Shown here piece by piece: positions 18,288 to 26,976 of a stretch of 42,891 bases of DNA. Location of the stretch: positions 1 through 42,891 of the forward strand of contig JAISTW010000038.1 in NCBI GenBank assembly GCA_031272405.1, read 5' to 3'. The stretch comes from Desulfovibrio sp. (GTDB lineage Bacteria; Desulfobacterota; Desulfovibrionia; Desulfovibrionales; Desulfovibrionaceae). The notes under the pieces were generated by a model, which worked only from the letters and a program-made list of their open reading frames with translations, did no database searches and had not been told where the DNA came from. A program made the translations under genes and the position numbers. Position 1 is the first letter of the stretch, and each line of letters opens with the position of its first letter.

Positions 18288-19721
18288 ATGAGCCGTTATG
18301 AAGCCGTTATAGGTCTTGAAGTTCATGTCCAGCTCGCCACAGCCTCCAAACTGTTCTGCGCGTGTTCCACCGCCTTCGGTTGCCCGCCGAACACGAACGT
18401 CTGCGAGGTCTGCCTGGGAATGCCAGGGGCGTTGCCGACAATCAACAGACAGGCTGTGCGTTATGCCGCCCTGGTGGGGCTCGCCACGAACTGCGCCGTC
18501 AATTCGTATTCCGTCTTTGCCCGGAAAAACTATTTTTATCCTGATCTTCCGGCAGGTTATCAGATTTCACAGTTCGAACTGCCGATCTGCGAACACGGTT
18601 TTTTGCCCATACAGACGGAGGACGGGGAAAAACATATCGGCATCACCCGTATTCACATGGAAAACGACGCCGGAAAGAACATGCACTCCCAGGCCGAGAA
18701 CGTCAGCTTTGTGGATCTGAACAGGGCCGGAACGCCTCTGGTCGAAATAGTTTCCGAGCCGGATATGCGTTCTCCAGCGGAGGCGGCCGCCTATCTGAAG
18801 GCGCTTTACGGTCTGGTGACCTATCTGGGCGTGTGCGACGGCAATATGGAAGAGGGCAGTTTTCGCTGCGACGCCAATGTATCCCTGCGGGTTGCGGGCT
18901 CCGCGGAGCTGGGCACGAGAACGGAACTCAAGAATCTCAATTCGTTCAGAAATGTACAGCGGGCCATAGAGTACGAAATAGAGCGTCAGGGCGACATTCT
19001 TGCCGAAGGCGGCCTTGTGCGGCAGGAAACCCGGCTTTACGACGCCGCGAAAAATGTGACCCTCGCCATGCGCGGCAAGGAAGACGCCCAGGATTACCGC
19101 TATTTCCCCGACCCGGACCTTTTGCCGGTGTGTATTGATGAAAACGATCTCACCGCCTGGAGGAACGGCCTGCCGGAATTGCCGCGGGAGCGGCTGGCGC
19201 GTTTTCAGGCGATGACGAAACTGCCCGAAACGGATATTGAAGTCCTTGTTCACAACATCGGGATAGCCGACTACTTTGAGGCTGTAGCCGCCGCGACTTC
19301 GGCCCGGCAGGCGGCCGGTTATCTGATCGGCCCGGTCCTGCGCGAGTGCCGGGCGCGGGATATTCCGGTAGATCCGCGATGCTGGAAGATGAAGCCGGAA
19401 TCGCTGGCGGAACTTGTGGACATGGTGGACAAGGGGGAGATAAGCGCCAAGATGGCGCACGATGTGTTCGGCGAGCTTTTTGAAAGCGGCGTCAGCCCCG
19501 CAGCGTTCGTCAGGGAAAAGGGACTTGGTCAGATTTCGGACGCCGACGCCCTGGAAGAGGTCACGGCCTCTGTTGTGGACGCGCATCCCAAAGAGGCGGC
19601 CGCCTACAGGGAAGGCAAAACCAAATTGATGAGTTTTTTTGTGGGGCAGGTCATGCGGGCCACAAAGGGCAAGGCCAATCCGGCGATGGTCAATGATCTG
19701 CTAGAGAAAAAATTGCGCTGA
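18288..19721 (+). CDS. gatB: Aspartyl/glutamyl-tRNA(Asn/Gln) amidotransferase subunit B
   Basis: GatB is the kinase/tRNA-binding subunit of the GatCAB complex that converts misacylated Glu-tRNA(Gln) or Asp-tRNA(Asn) to the amide form. The 477-aa product has the N-terminal [19 protein letters not shown] and the zinc-site region ([24 protein letters not shown]), [14 protein letters not shown], and a C-terminal YqeY-like tail ending in [13 protein letters not shown]. The frame extends to 18216, but the ATG at 18288 gives the family N-terminus. gatA and gatC are elsewhere. A terminator-like hairpin follows at 19767-19805. Confidence 0.97.
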   Translation: MSRYEAVIGLEVHVQLATASKLFCACSTAFGCPPNTNVCEVCLGMPGALPTINRQAVRYAALVGLATNCAVNSYSVFARKNYFYPDLPAGYQISQFELPICEHGFLPIQTEDGEKHIGITRIHMENDAGKNMHSQAENVSFVDLNRAGTPLVEIVSEPDMRSPAEAAAYLKALYGLVTYLGVCDGNMEEGSFRCDANVSLRVAGSAELGTRTELKNLNSFRNVQRAIEYEIERQGDILAEGGLVRQETRLYDAAKNVTLAMRGKEDAQDYRYFPDPDLLPVCIDENDLTAWRNGLPELPRERLARFQAMTKLPETDIEVLVHNIGIADYFEAVAAATSARQAAGYLIGPVLRECRARDIPVDPRCWKMKPESLAELVDMVDKGEISAKMAHDVFGELFESGVSPAAFVREKGLGQISDADALEEVTASVVDAHPKEAAAYREGKTKLMSFFVGQVMRATKGKANPAMVNDLLEKKLR

Positions 19722-19766
19722 CAGGGCGCCAGGGCGTTCCGATCTGCCGAAGCCCAAAAGGAAGGG

Positions 19767-19809
19767 GGACGGAACGCGCTATTACCCCTAATCCACGTTC
19801 CGTCCTGAT
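19767..19809 (+). terminator. Terminator-like hairpin after gatB
   Basis: GGACGGAACG (19767-19776) and its exact complement CGTTCCGTCC (19796-19805) enclose a 19-base loop. It is followed by TGATTT rather than a full T run. It lies in a 303-base gap (19722-20024) that otherwise holds the rpoN upstream sites and no believable gene. Confidence 0.5.
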
Positions 19810-19941
19810 TTGTTCGCCTCAGTATCCGCCGTTTGTCGGCACTTCCTGGTTGAGGGCCGCCTTCGCCGTGCGGCAGGCTGTCTCAAACCGTTCCGGGCCT
19901 GCGGCATGAGCCTTTGTTCCGTATCTAACAAGCGGCTATTG

Positions 19942-19960
19942 CATAATTTTTTGAATTATG
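19942..19960. promoter_or_regulatory. Inverted repeat upstream of rpoN
   Basis: CATAATT (19942-19948), TTTTG, AATTATG (19954-19960). A 7-bp perfect dyad that overlaps the first bases of the sigma-54-like element; it could be an operator or an A/T-rich coincidence. Confidence 0.35.
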
Positions 19961-19974
19961 GCACATTCTTTGAT
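19959..19974 (+). promoter_or_regulatory. Sigma-54-like element upstream of rpoN
   Basis: TGGCAC-ATTCT-TTGAT matches TGGCAC-N5-TTGCW except that the -12 C is A. Spacing of the GG and the -12 position is right. Because the changed base is one of the two most conserved, activity is uncertain. It would start transcription near 19985, about 40 bases before the rpoN ATG. Confidence 0.4.
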
Positions 19975-20024
19975 AACGGGCCTCAATCTTGGCGACTATG
20001 TCTTTGAACTTTCTGTGAATCACT

Positions 20025-21452
20025 ATGGCACTGGAACTCCGTCAGCAACTGAAACTCAACCAGCAGCTCTTCATGACGCCGCAACTGCAGCAGGCTATCA
20101 AGCTGTTGCAGCTTTCCCGTCTTGAGCTTCTGGAAACCGTTCAGCAGGAGTTGCAGGAAAATCCCTTTCTTGAGGAAGGCCCCCCGGATGACGAGCGGGA
20201 AGACGGTTCGGAGGATGTCCGCCATGACGGGGAGGCGGATGATGTATATGAGAAGGATCTGAACCGCAATGCCGACTGGGAGGACTACCTGGGGGATTTC
20301 GCCAGCACTCCCCGGCTTTCCCAGGCGCGCGAGCTGGATATGGGCGACGATATGGCCCCGTTTGAAGCGCGTTGCGCCGCAAAGCCCACTCTGGAAAGCC
20401 ATTTGCTCTGGCAGTTGCGTCTTTCCCCCTTGAGCGAGGCGCAAAAGAATATCGGGGAAGCGATCATCGGCAATCTGTCGTCTTCGGGCTATCTGCAAGC
20501 CTCGCTTGAGGAATTGGCCGCGTTGACCTCATCCGGCGCGGAAGAGGTGCGCGCTGTCCTCAGGCGCGTTCAGCTTTTCGACCCTGTCGGGGTGGCGGCC
20601 CATGACGTGAAGGAATGTCTGCTCATCCAGATCGAAAATCTCGGATACGACCGTGACCCTGTGCTCCTTGATCTCGTGCGCGATCATCTTGATGACCTGG
20701 AGGCCAGGCGCTATAAACCCCTGTTGCGGAAATTCAAGCTGGATATGGAGGATCTGAAGGAGTACCTGACTGTCATACAAAGCCTTGACCCCATGCCGGG
20801 CGCGAGTTTCGGCAGCGGCGAGCCGATGTACATAAGCCCTGACGTCTATGTTTACAAAGTCGACAAAGAATTCATCATTGTGCTGAACGATGAGGATTTT
20901 CCTCAACTGCATCTTTCAGAACTTTGCAACATGAACATAACCTATGCTTCTGAAAACGAAAAAGAGTACTGCAATGAAAAAATTCGTACGGCGTCCTGGT
21001 TGATAAAAAGCATACAGCAACGGCAAAAGACGCTGTACAGAGTTGTTGAAAGCATTGTTCGCCATCAAACGGATTTTTTTGAAAACGGCGTCACCAAGCT
21101 GGTGCCGTTGATATTGAAAGATATCGCCGACGACATTGACATGCACGAATCGACAATCAGCAGAATAACAACGAACAAATACGTTTCGACCCCTCACGGG
21201 ATATTTGAGTTGAAGTATTTTTTCAACAGCGGCCTTGAGCTGGAAGACGGAAATCTGGTGGCTTCCGAAAGCGTCAAGGCGCTCATAAAAAAATTCATTT
21301 CTGAGGAGGATTCCGTCACGCCGTTGAGCGATGAGCGTCTGGCCGAAATGCTCAGGGATACCCTTCAGGTGAACATTGCCCGGCGTACCGTCGCAAAATA
21401 CAGAACGGCCTTGGAGATTCCTTCTTCCTCCAGGCGCAGAAAACATTTTTGA
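20025..21452 (+). CDS. rpoN: RNA polymerase sigma-54 factor
   Basis: Sigma factor that recognises -24/-12 promoters and needs an ATP-driven activator. The 475-aa product has region I rich in Gln and Leu (MALELRQQLKLNQQLFMTPQ), an acidic region II (about residues 45-90), the core-binding domain, an HTH region (DDIDMHESTISRITTNKY) and the RpoN box ARRTVAKYR at 452-460, which contacts the -24 element. The length is normal. The RBS is weak. It is followed by hpf after 30 bases, the common rpoN-hpf order. Confidence 0.98.
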   Translation: MALELRQQLKLNQQLFMTPQLQQAIKLLQLSRLELLETVQQELQENPFLEEGPPDDEREDGSEDVRHDGEADDVYEKDLNRNADWEDYLGDFASTPRLSQARELDMGDDMAPFEARCAAKPTLESHLLWQLRLSPLSEAQKNIGEAIIGNLSSSGYLQASLEELAALTSSGAEEVRAVLRRVQLFDPVGVAAHDVKECLLIQIENLGYDRDPVLLDLVRDHLDDLEARRYKPLLRKFKLDMEDLKEYLTVIQSLDPMPGASFGSGEPMYISPDVYVYKVDKEFIIVLNDEDFPQLHLSELCNMNITYASENEKEYCNEKIRTASWLIKSIQQRQKTLYRVVESIVRHQTDFFENGVTKLVPLILKDIADDIDMHESTISRITTNKYVSTPHGIFELKYFFNSGLELEDGNLVASESVKALIKKFISEEDSVTPLSDERLAEMLRDTLQVNIARRTVAKYRTALEIPSSSRRRKHF

Positions 21453-21482
21453 CCCTATAAAGCCAGTCAAGGAGTATTGCCG

Positions 21483-22022
21483 ATGAACATCGCTTTTGCC
21501 TTCAAAAACTTTGAACCTTCCGAGCATCTGAAAAAATACACGCGGCGGCGCATCGAAAAACTTGAACGTTTTTTTGGAAAATCTTCAGGACTTGAAGTCG
21601 GCGTTGTTCTCGCCGTGGACAAGTTCCGTCATCGCTGCGAGGTTACCGTTACCGGGGAAGGTTTGCATATCAACGCATCCGAGCAGAGCAGTGATATGTA
21701 CGCCGCCATTGACCTTGTTTCGGACAAGGTGGAATCCCAGATCAAGCGTCAGGTTTCACGCGTCAAGGAGCACAGACGCAAGACGGCGAAAGCCGATATT
21801 GACGTGTTCACTTGGAATCTTGACGTGGAAACGGATGACGTGACGCCGCCGGTGGGCGCCAAGCGCTTCGCTCACAAACCCATGCACATAGACGAGGCCA
21901 TTATGCAGTTGGACGCGGTCGGCAGCGAATTTTTCGTGTTTTTCAATGCGGAGAGCAGCCGGGTCAATGTCGTTTACCGCCGACGGGCCGGCGGGTACGC
22001 CCTGATAGACCCGGTGCTGTAG
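21483..22022 (+). CDS. hpf: Ribosome hibernation-promoting factor, long form
   Basis: Binds the small ribosomal subunit and, through its tail domain, pairs ribosomes into inactive 100S dimers when growth stops. The 179-aa product has an N-terminal S30AE domain (residues about 1-105: FKNFEPSEHLKKYTRRRIEKLE and so on) and the C-terminal dimerising domain (about 125-179: MHIDEAIMQLD, FFVFFNAESSRVNVVYRR). The long form is shown by that second domain. AAGGAG eight bases upstream fixes the start at 21483. It lies between rpoN and rapZ. Confidence 0.95.
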   Translation: MNIAFAFKNFEPSEHLKKYTRRRIEKLERFFGKSSGLEVGVVLAVDKFRHRCEVTVTGEGLHINASEQSSDMYAAIDLVSDKVESQIKRQVSRVKEHRRKTAKADIDVFTWNLDVETDDVTPPVGAKRFAHKPMHIDEAIMQLDAVGSEFFVFFNAESSRVNVVYRRRAGGYALIDPVL

Positions 22023-22029
22023 CGACGGC

Positions 22030-22971
22030 ATGAAGTCGCCCCGCAAATCCTCCGGAACGCCGGGTTCCGTTGCCGCCGGTCCGCCATCGGAGCGCCTTCC
22101 CTTGCAGGTGTGTATTGTGACCGGGCTTTCTGGCGCGGGGAAAAGCACTGTTTTACAGGCCTTTGAAGATCTGGAGCATCTCACTGTTGACGGACTGCCG
22201 GCCGGCCTTGCCGCGGACATGACGAATATGATGAAATTGCATCCCATGATGACGCATTTCAAGGGGATCGCCCTCGGCATGGACATGCGGCAAAGCAATT
22301 TTCTGGTTGAAATCAATGACGCCCTGTCCGCCATGACCAGGCAGGGCGTCCGGCCCTTGCTGATTTTTCTGGAAGCCCAGATACAGGAGCTCATCCGCCG
22401 CTATGCCACAACCAGAAGACCGCATCCGCTGGAGCGAAACGGCATCGGTCTGGAGGCGGCGCTCGCGCGCGAGCGGGAAAGCTTGAATTCCTTGAGGGAG
22501 CTTGCCGACATAGTCATAGATACGACGAAGTTTTCCGTGCATGATTTGCGCAGGGCCATACAAAAGCGCTGGAGCGGCGGACGGGGGGCATTGCGCGCAC
22601 TTCGCGTCAATGTGATATCTTTCGGCTTCAAGTACGGCGTCCCTAGGGAGGCGGATTTCGTCTTTGACCTGAGATTTTTGCCGAATCCCTATTTTGTGGA
22701 GGAATTGCGCCCTCTGTGCGGGAAGGACAAAGCGGTTTCCGACTACATTTTTTCTGGAGAGAAGACGCCCGAGTTTCGTAAAAAATTCATGGAGTTTCTC
22801 CAGTGCATACTCCCCATGATGGAAGCGGAGGGACGGCATCGCGTCGCCATAGCGCTGGGCTGCACAGGCGGGCGGCACCGTTCCGTGGCTGTGGCCGAAG
22901 AAACAGCCCAGGCGCTTCGTCAGGCGGCGTACCCGGTTACGCTGGAACATCGGCATCTGGAACTCGGTTGA
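22030..22971 (+). CDS. rapZ: RNase adapter protein RapZ / nucleotide-binding P-loop protein
   Basis: A 313-aa member of the RapZ (YvcJ) family. In E. coli RapZ guides RNase E to the small RNA GlmZ and so controls amino-sugar synthesis; in other bacteria the role is less clear. It has Walker A GLSGAGKST at residues 32-40, a Walker B-like VDGLPAGL, and the C-terminal GCTGGRHRSVAV motif. The N-terminus has about 25 extra residues before the first strand, so the true start might be later. It follows hpf after seven bases and precedes the EIIA-like gene. Confidence 0.93.
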   Translation: MKSPRKSSGTPGSVAAGPPSERLPLQVCIVTGLSGAGKSTVLQAFEDLEHLTVDGLPAGLAADMTNMMKLHPMMTHFKGIALGMDMRQSNFLVEINDALSAMTRQGVRPLLIFLEAQIQELIRRYATTRRPHPLERNGIGLEAALARERESLNSLRELADIVIDTTKFSVHDLRRAIQKRWSGGRGALRALRVNVISFGFKYGVPREADFVFDLRFLPNPYFVEELRPLCGKDKAVSDYIFSGEKTPEFRKKFMEFLQCILPMMEAEGRHRVAIALGCTGGRHRSVAVAEETAQALRQAAYPVTLEHRHLELG

Positions 22972-23001
22972 AAACAAAAACCTCTATCCGCGTGAGTCAT
23001 T

Positions 23002-23442
23002 ATGTCCTCTGAAGAAACGCTGGACGCGCAGGCGGGGATCATTCTGGTTTCCTACGCCGATTACGGCACGGCCATGTTGCGCGCCGCGGAATCCGTCTTG
23101 GGCGCTCTCAGCGATTGCACGTCAATCAGCGTCACTATGGAGACCGAGGTTTCGGAGATCGTCCGCCGTCTGGAGGAGGCCGTCAATCTTCTGGAAAAGG
23201 GGGCCGGGGTCATTGTTCTCACCGACATGTTCGGCGGCACGCCGACCAATATCGCCCTTGCCCTGCTGGGCAAGCACACCCGGCTGGAAGTGGTTACCGG
23301 CGTCAATCTGCCCATGCTGCTCAAGGTTTTCACCCAACGGGCCATGCCCTTGGAGGATTTGGCGCACACAGCGCGCGAGGCCGGCGTAAACGGCATTTTT
23401 GTGGCAGGGGAACTGCTGCGGGAAAAATGTCCGAAAGCCTGA
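23002..23442 (+). CDS. PTS EIIA-Man-family protein lacking the phosphorylated His
   Basis: A 146-aa protein with the fold of the mannose-type PTS EIIA domain: the first strand GIILVS, the DMFGGTPTNIAL motif (residues about 75-86), and EVVTGVNLPMLLK. In these proteins the residue after the first strand is a His that carries the phosphate (normally S/T-H). Here it is Tyr18, codon TAC at 23053-23055, one base away from CAC. All other family marks are intact. Without the His it could not take phosphate in the usual way, so it may act as a non-phosphorylatable sensor or be newly inactive; a sequencing error would also explain it. It sits with rapZ and rpoN, the common place for PTS-linked regulatory proteins. 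Confidence 0.85.
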   Translation: MSSEETLDAQAGIILVSYADYGTAMLRAAESVLGALSDCTSISVTMETEVSEIVRRLEEAVNLLEKGAGVIVLTDMFGGTPTNIALALLGKHTRLEVVTGVNLPMLLKVFTQRAMPLEDLAHTAREAGVNGIFVAGELLREKCPKA

Positions 23443-23473
23443 AAAGGCGTACAGCATCAAGCGAGGATATTTC

Positions 23474-25156
23474 ATGGCCAACGAAGCGGAAAAAATCATC
23501 TATTCCATGATCCGCGTTTCCAAGCGATATGGTCAGAAGGAAGTGCTCAAGGATATTTCGCTGTCGTATTTTTACGGCGCGAAAATCGGCGTTCTGGGCT
23601 TGAACGGGGCCGGAAAATCCTCGTTGTTGAAAATTCTTGCCGGCGTTGACGCCTCCTTTGAGGGGAAGACCGTTCCCGCTCCGGGATACAGTGTGGGCTA
23701 TCTGGAACAGGAGCCCCTCGGCGCGGAAACGCGCACTGTGCGCGAAGTTGTGGAAGATGGGGTCCAGGAGCTTGTGGTCACGGCCAAAGAATATGAGGCA
23801 ATCAACAGCCGTTTTGCCGAACCCTTGGAACCGGAAGAAATGGATGCCCTGATAGCCAGACAGGCCCAGGTGCAGGAAGTGATGGACGCCAAAAACATCT
23901 GGGATATGGAGGCGCGTCTGGAAATGGCGATGGACGCCCTGCGTTGTCCGCCGCCAGATATGCCGGTTGACCGCATATCGGGCGGGGAGCGCCGCCGCGT
24001 GGCCCTGTGCAGGCTTCTGTTGCGGAATCCGGATATTTTGTTGCTGGATGAACCCACCAACCACCTTGACGCGGAATCCGTGACCTGGCTCGAACGCTAT
24101 CTCTCCACCTTTCCGGGAACCGTTATCGCGGTGACCCATGACAGATATTTTCTCGACAACGTCGCCGGCTGGATACTGGAGCTGGACAGGGGCAGGGGGA
24201 TACCTTGGAAGGGAAACTATTCCTCCTGGCTGGAACAGAAGCAAAAACGTCTTGCCGGCGAAGAAAGGGCGTCCGTTGAGCGCCAGAAGACGCTGGCGCG
24301 CGAGCTGGAATGGATACACATGTCCCCCAAGGGTCGCCACGCCAAGGGCAAGGCGCGAATCAACGCCTATGAGGCTATGCTTTCCCATGAGAGCGAACGG
24401 AGAGCCCCGGAACTTGAAATATATATTCCGCCCGGTCCCCGCCTGGGCAAGCGCGTCATAGAAGCAACCGATATGAGCAAGAGCCTCGGCGACGTCCTGC
24501 TTATGGAAAAGGTGAATTTTCTCGTTCCGCCGGGCGCTGTCGTGGGTATTGTCGGCCCTAACGGAGCGGGCAAGACGACGCTTTTCAAACTGCTTGTCGG
24601 CGAGGAAAAACCCGATTCCGGCGAGTTGAGCATTGGGGAAACGGTGCGTTTCGCTTACGTTGACCAGATGCGGACAACTCTGACGCCGGGCAGGACGGTA
24701 TACGAGCTTGTCAGCGACGGGCGGGAGACCGTCAAGCTCGGCGGCCGTGAAGTCAACGCCAGGGCCTATTGCTCCCGATTCAACTTTCACGGACAGGATC
24801 AGCAGAAAACGGTCGACGTTCTTTCGGGCGGGGAGCGCAATCGCCTGCATCTGGCGCTTATGCTGAAATCCGGAGCCAATGTCCTGCTGCTCGACGAGCC
24901 CACCAACGACATTGATGTCAACACCATACGCGCCCTGGAAGACGCCCTGGACAATTTTGCCGGTTGCGCCCTGGTCATAAGCCACGACAGATGGTTTCTG
25001 GACAGGGTGTGCAGTCACATTCTGGCCTTTGAGGGAGATTCCGGCGTCGTCTTTGTTGAGGGAACCTACTCCGAATACGAGGAAGACCGAAAAAAGCGGC
25101 TCGGCAAGGGGGCGGAAACGCCGCACAGGATAAAATTCCGCAAGCTGACCAGATAG
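23474..25156 (+). CDS. ettA: Energy-dependent translational throttle protein EttA (ABC-F)
   Basis: A 560-aa ABC-F ATPase with two nucleotide-binding domains and no membrane part. It binds the ribosomal E site and adjusts translation to the ATP level. Domain 1: Walker A GLNGAGKSS at 42-50, signature SGGERRRVALC, DEPTNHLDAES. Domain 2: Walker A GPNGAGKTT, signature SGGERNRLHLA, DEPTNDIDVN. The linker contains the charged P-site tRNA-interaction motif region (LEWIHMSPKGRHAKGKARI). Length and the 'WIHMSPKGR' linker fit EttA rather than Uup or YheS. The start at 23474 has GAGG upstream; it follows the EIIA-like gene by 31 bases. Confidence 0.94.
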   Translation: MANEAEKIIYSMIRVSKRYGQKEVLKDISLSYFYGAKIGVLGLNGAGKSSLLKILAGVDASFEGKTVPAPGYSVGYLEQEPLGAETRTVREVVEDGVQELVVTAKEYEAINSRFAEPLEPEEMDALIARQAQVQEVMDAKNIWDMEARLEMAMDALRCPPPDMPVDRISGGERRRVALCRLLLRNPDILLLDEPTNHLDAESVTWLERYLSTFPGTVIAVTHDRYFLDNVAGWILELDRGRGIPWKGNYSSWLEQKQKRLAGEERASVERQKTLARELEWIHMSPKGRHAKGKARINAYEAMLSHESERRAPELEIYIPPGPRLGKRVIEATDMSKSLGDVLLMEKVNFLVPPGAVVGIVGPNGAGKTTLFKLLVGEEKPDSGELSIGETVRFAYVDQMRTTLTPGRTVYELVSDGRETVKLGGREVNARAYCSRFNFHGQDQQKTVDVLSGGERNRLHLALMLKSGANVLLLDEPTNDIDVNTIRALEDALDNFAGCALVISHDRWFLDRVCSHILAFEGDSGVVFVEGTYSEYEEDRKKRLGKGAETPHRIKFRKLTR

Positions 25157-25193
25157 TTTGCCGTGGCCGTTTTTGAGCGGGGAAAATTTGCTC

Positions 25194-25222
25194 TTGAAGT
25201 CTCTTCCGTTGCGTTATATTTT
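25194..25222 (+). promoter_or_regulatory. Possible sigma-70 promoter of the TRAP genes
   Basis: TTGAAG (25194-25199), 17 bases, TATTTT (25217-25222), about 60 bases before the dctP start. Moderate match only. Confidence 0.35.
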
Positions 25223-25281
25223 CAGGTCAGTCATCTGGACAGCAGCGACTGGCATTCGACAACCCTATCGGAGGTATTTTT

Positions 25282-26292
25282 ATGAAAAAATTGTGTCTTT
25301 TCATCCTGATGTTTTCCTTTGCCGTTGTGGCCATGTTGACCACCGCCCAGGCCGCGGAAAAAATTGAAATCAAAATCGCCGGCATGAAGCCGGAGGGCGA
25401 GCCTGAAACTCTCGGGATGCACAAGTTCGGTGAAATCCTCGCCAAATTGTCCAACGGCAAGTATGACGTGAAGGTGTTCCCCAACAGCACCCTGGGCAAG
25501 GAAGACGCCTACATCGCCTCCACCCGCCGGGGCGCCATCCAGATGTGCGCCACGGGCACACAGGTTTCGGCCTTCCACCCGGCCATGGCCATGCTGGAAA
25601 CGCCCATGCTTTTCGATGACCTGAACCACGCCCGCCGGGCCATGGAAGGCAAGACCTTTCAGCTCATCAACAAAGGCTTTCCGGAAAAATCCGGCCTGCG
25701 CATGATCAACGCCTTCCCCTTGGGCTTCCGCCATTTCTACACCAAGAAAGTCCTCAACACGCTGGATGACCTCAAGGGTCTGCGCCTGCGCGTGCCCAAC
25801 ATCCCGCTGTACATCAACTTCGCCAAGGAATGCGGCATTGCCGGCCAGGCCATGCCCTTTGCGGAAGTGGTCACCGGCCTGGATTCCGGGGTCGTGGACG
25901 GCGGCGACAGCCCCCTGGCGGACATCGCGGCCACCCGCGTGTATGAGAAGGCCCCCCAGATCACCCTGAGCGGGCACATTCTGGTCATCCACGCCCTGTT
26001 CATCAATGACAAGTTCTACCAGGGCCTGCCGGACCAGGACAGGAAGTGGTTTGACCAGGCCGCCAAGGAATCCGCAGACTATGTGTGGGACCTGCTGGCC
26101 AAGCTGGAAGTGGAGAACAGGGACAAGATCACCAAGGGCGGGGGCAAGATAGCCGAGCCCTCCAAGGCCTTCAAGGACGCCATCACGGCGGCCGGCAGGC
26201 GCAGCTGGAAGCTCTTTGACGATACGGTGAAAGACCCCGTGCCCGCCAAGGCGATTCTGGAAAGCGCCGAAGCATATCGGGCCAAAAAGTAA
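25282..26292 (+). CDS. TRAP transporter solute-binding protein, DctP family
   Basis: A periplasmic substrate-binding protein of 336 aa. A signal peptide covers residues 1-24 (Lys-Lys, a hydrophobic core, and cleavage after AQA). The mature part has the DctP-family segments: MKPEGEPETLGMHKFGEIL, FPNSTLGKEDAYIAS, and GLRLRVPN with the conserved Arg that normally pairs with the substrate carboxylate. The ligand is therefore likely a carboxylic acid, but which one is not known. CGGAGG precedes the start by eight bases. It begins the dctP-dctQ-dctM set and is followed by a strong terminator. Its codons favour C at the third position far more than the genes on either side. Confidence 0.94.
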   Translation: MKKLCLFILMFSFAVVAMLTTAQAAEKIEIKIAGMKPEGEPETLGMHKFGEILAKLSNGKYDVKVFPNSTLGKEDAYIASTRRGAIQMCATGTQVSAFHPAMAMLETPMLFDDLNHARRAMEGKTFQLINKGFPEKSGLRMINAFPLGFRHFYTKKVLNTLDDLKGLRLRVPNIPLYINFAKECGIAGQAMPFAEVVTGLDSGVVDGGDSPLADIAATRVYEKAPQITLSGHILVIHALFINDKFYQGLPDQDRKWFDQAAKESADYVWDLLAKLEVENRDKITKGGGKIAEPSKAFKDAITAAGRRSWKLFDDTVKDPVPAKAILESAEAYRAKK

Positions 26293-26299
26293 TGTGTCG

Positions 26300-26359
26300 G
26301 GGGGAAGTCCGCAGGACTTCCTCCTCTTTTTTTGCTCCGGCGGGGCGGCTGTTCCGCCC
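26300..26359 (+). terminator. Rho-independent terminator plus second hairpin between dctP and dctQ
   Basis: GGAAGTCC (26303-26310), loop GCA, GGACTTCC (26314-26321), extended by further pairs, is followed by seven Ts (26327-26333). A second hairpin, GGGCGG-CTGTT-CCGCCC, lies at 26343-26359. Partial termination here would yield more dctP message than dctQM message. Confidence 0.8.
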
Positions 26360-26416
26360 GCGATTCCATAACGCCCCCGCCGCGTTCCGCGCCTATTTAT
26401 ATTGAGGAGCATTTCC

Positions 26417-26974
26417 ATGACGCATGACGCCCCGCCTTCAGTCCAAAATTCCGGCCCCACCAGAGGGGAATTCGCCTTTCAGGTTTTCTGCGCCGTCCTG
26501 TTTCTGGGCATGATCGGCCTTGTCACCTATAACGCCTTTCTGCGCTATGCGTTTCGTTCCGCTTTCGCCCCCAGCGAGGAATGGGCGCGTTTTCTCTTCA
26601 TTTTCGTCACCTTTTTCGGCTCCATTGAGGCCTTTTACCGCGGCAAGCACATCGCGGTGGATATGTTCGTGGGTCTGCTCAATGGCGCGAGCCGCAAGAC
26701 CGTGGATGTCGTCGCCTCGCTTCTGGGCCTGGGCTGTCTGGTCCTTCTGCTCTGGGGCGGCATTGTGCTGGTGTTGCAGAACATAGACACTTGGTCCGTA
26801 GCCACGAACGTCAACATGGCCGTCATATACGGCGTTCTGCCCATCATGGCCGCCGCAGCCCTGGTCATCCGGGGCAGGGAGTTTCTGCTTCTTCTGGCCA
26901 AACCCGCGAGCGAGTTCACCAGAGTGGTCATTGATCCGAAAAAAATCGCCGAAGAAGCCAAGGAGGATTTCTAG
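26417..26974 (+). CDS. TRAP transporter small permease subunit, DctQ family
   Basis: A 185-aa inner-membrane protein with four hydrophobic segments (about residues 20-45, 55-75, 90-115 and 130-155), as in DctQ subunits. The motif SEEWARFLFIFVTFFGSIEAFYRGKHIAVD is characteristic of the family (E-E-x-x-R and G-x-H-I/V). It pairs with DctM to form the membrane unit driven by a sodium or proton gradient. GAGGAG seven bases before the ATG decides the start at 26417. The stop lies two bases before dctM. A charged C-terminal tail (about 20 residues) is cytoplasmic. Confidence 0.93.
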   Translation: MTHDAPPSVQNSGPTRGEFAFQVFCAVLFLGMIGLVTYNAFLRYAFRSAFAPSEEWARFLFIFVTFFGSIEAFYRGKHIAVDMFVGLLNGASRKTVDVVASLLGLGCLVLLLWGGIVLVLQNIDTWSVATNVNMAVIYGVLPIMAAAALVIRGREFLLLLAKPASEFTRVVIDPKKIAEEAKEDF

Positions 26975-26976
26975 TC

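Noticed and set aside
23330..25126. 598-residue minus-strand frame opposite ettA
   Set aside because: The + strand EttA has both ATPase domains intact; the minus frame is a shadow.
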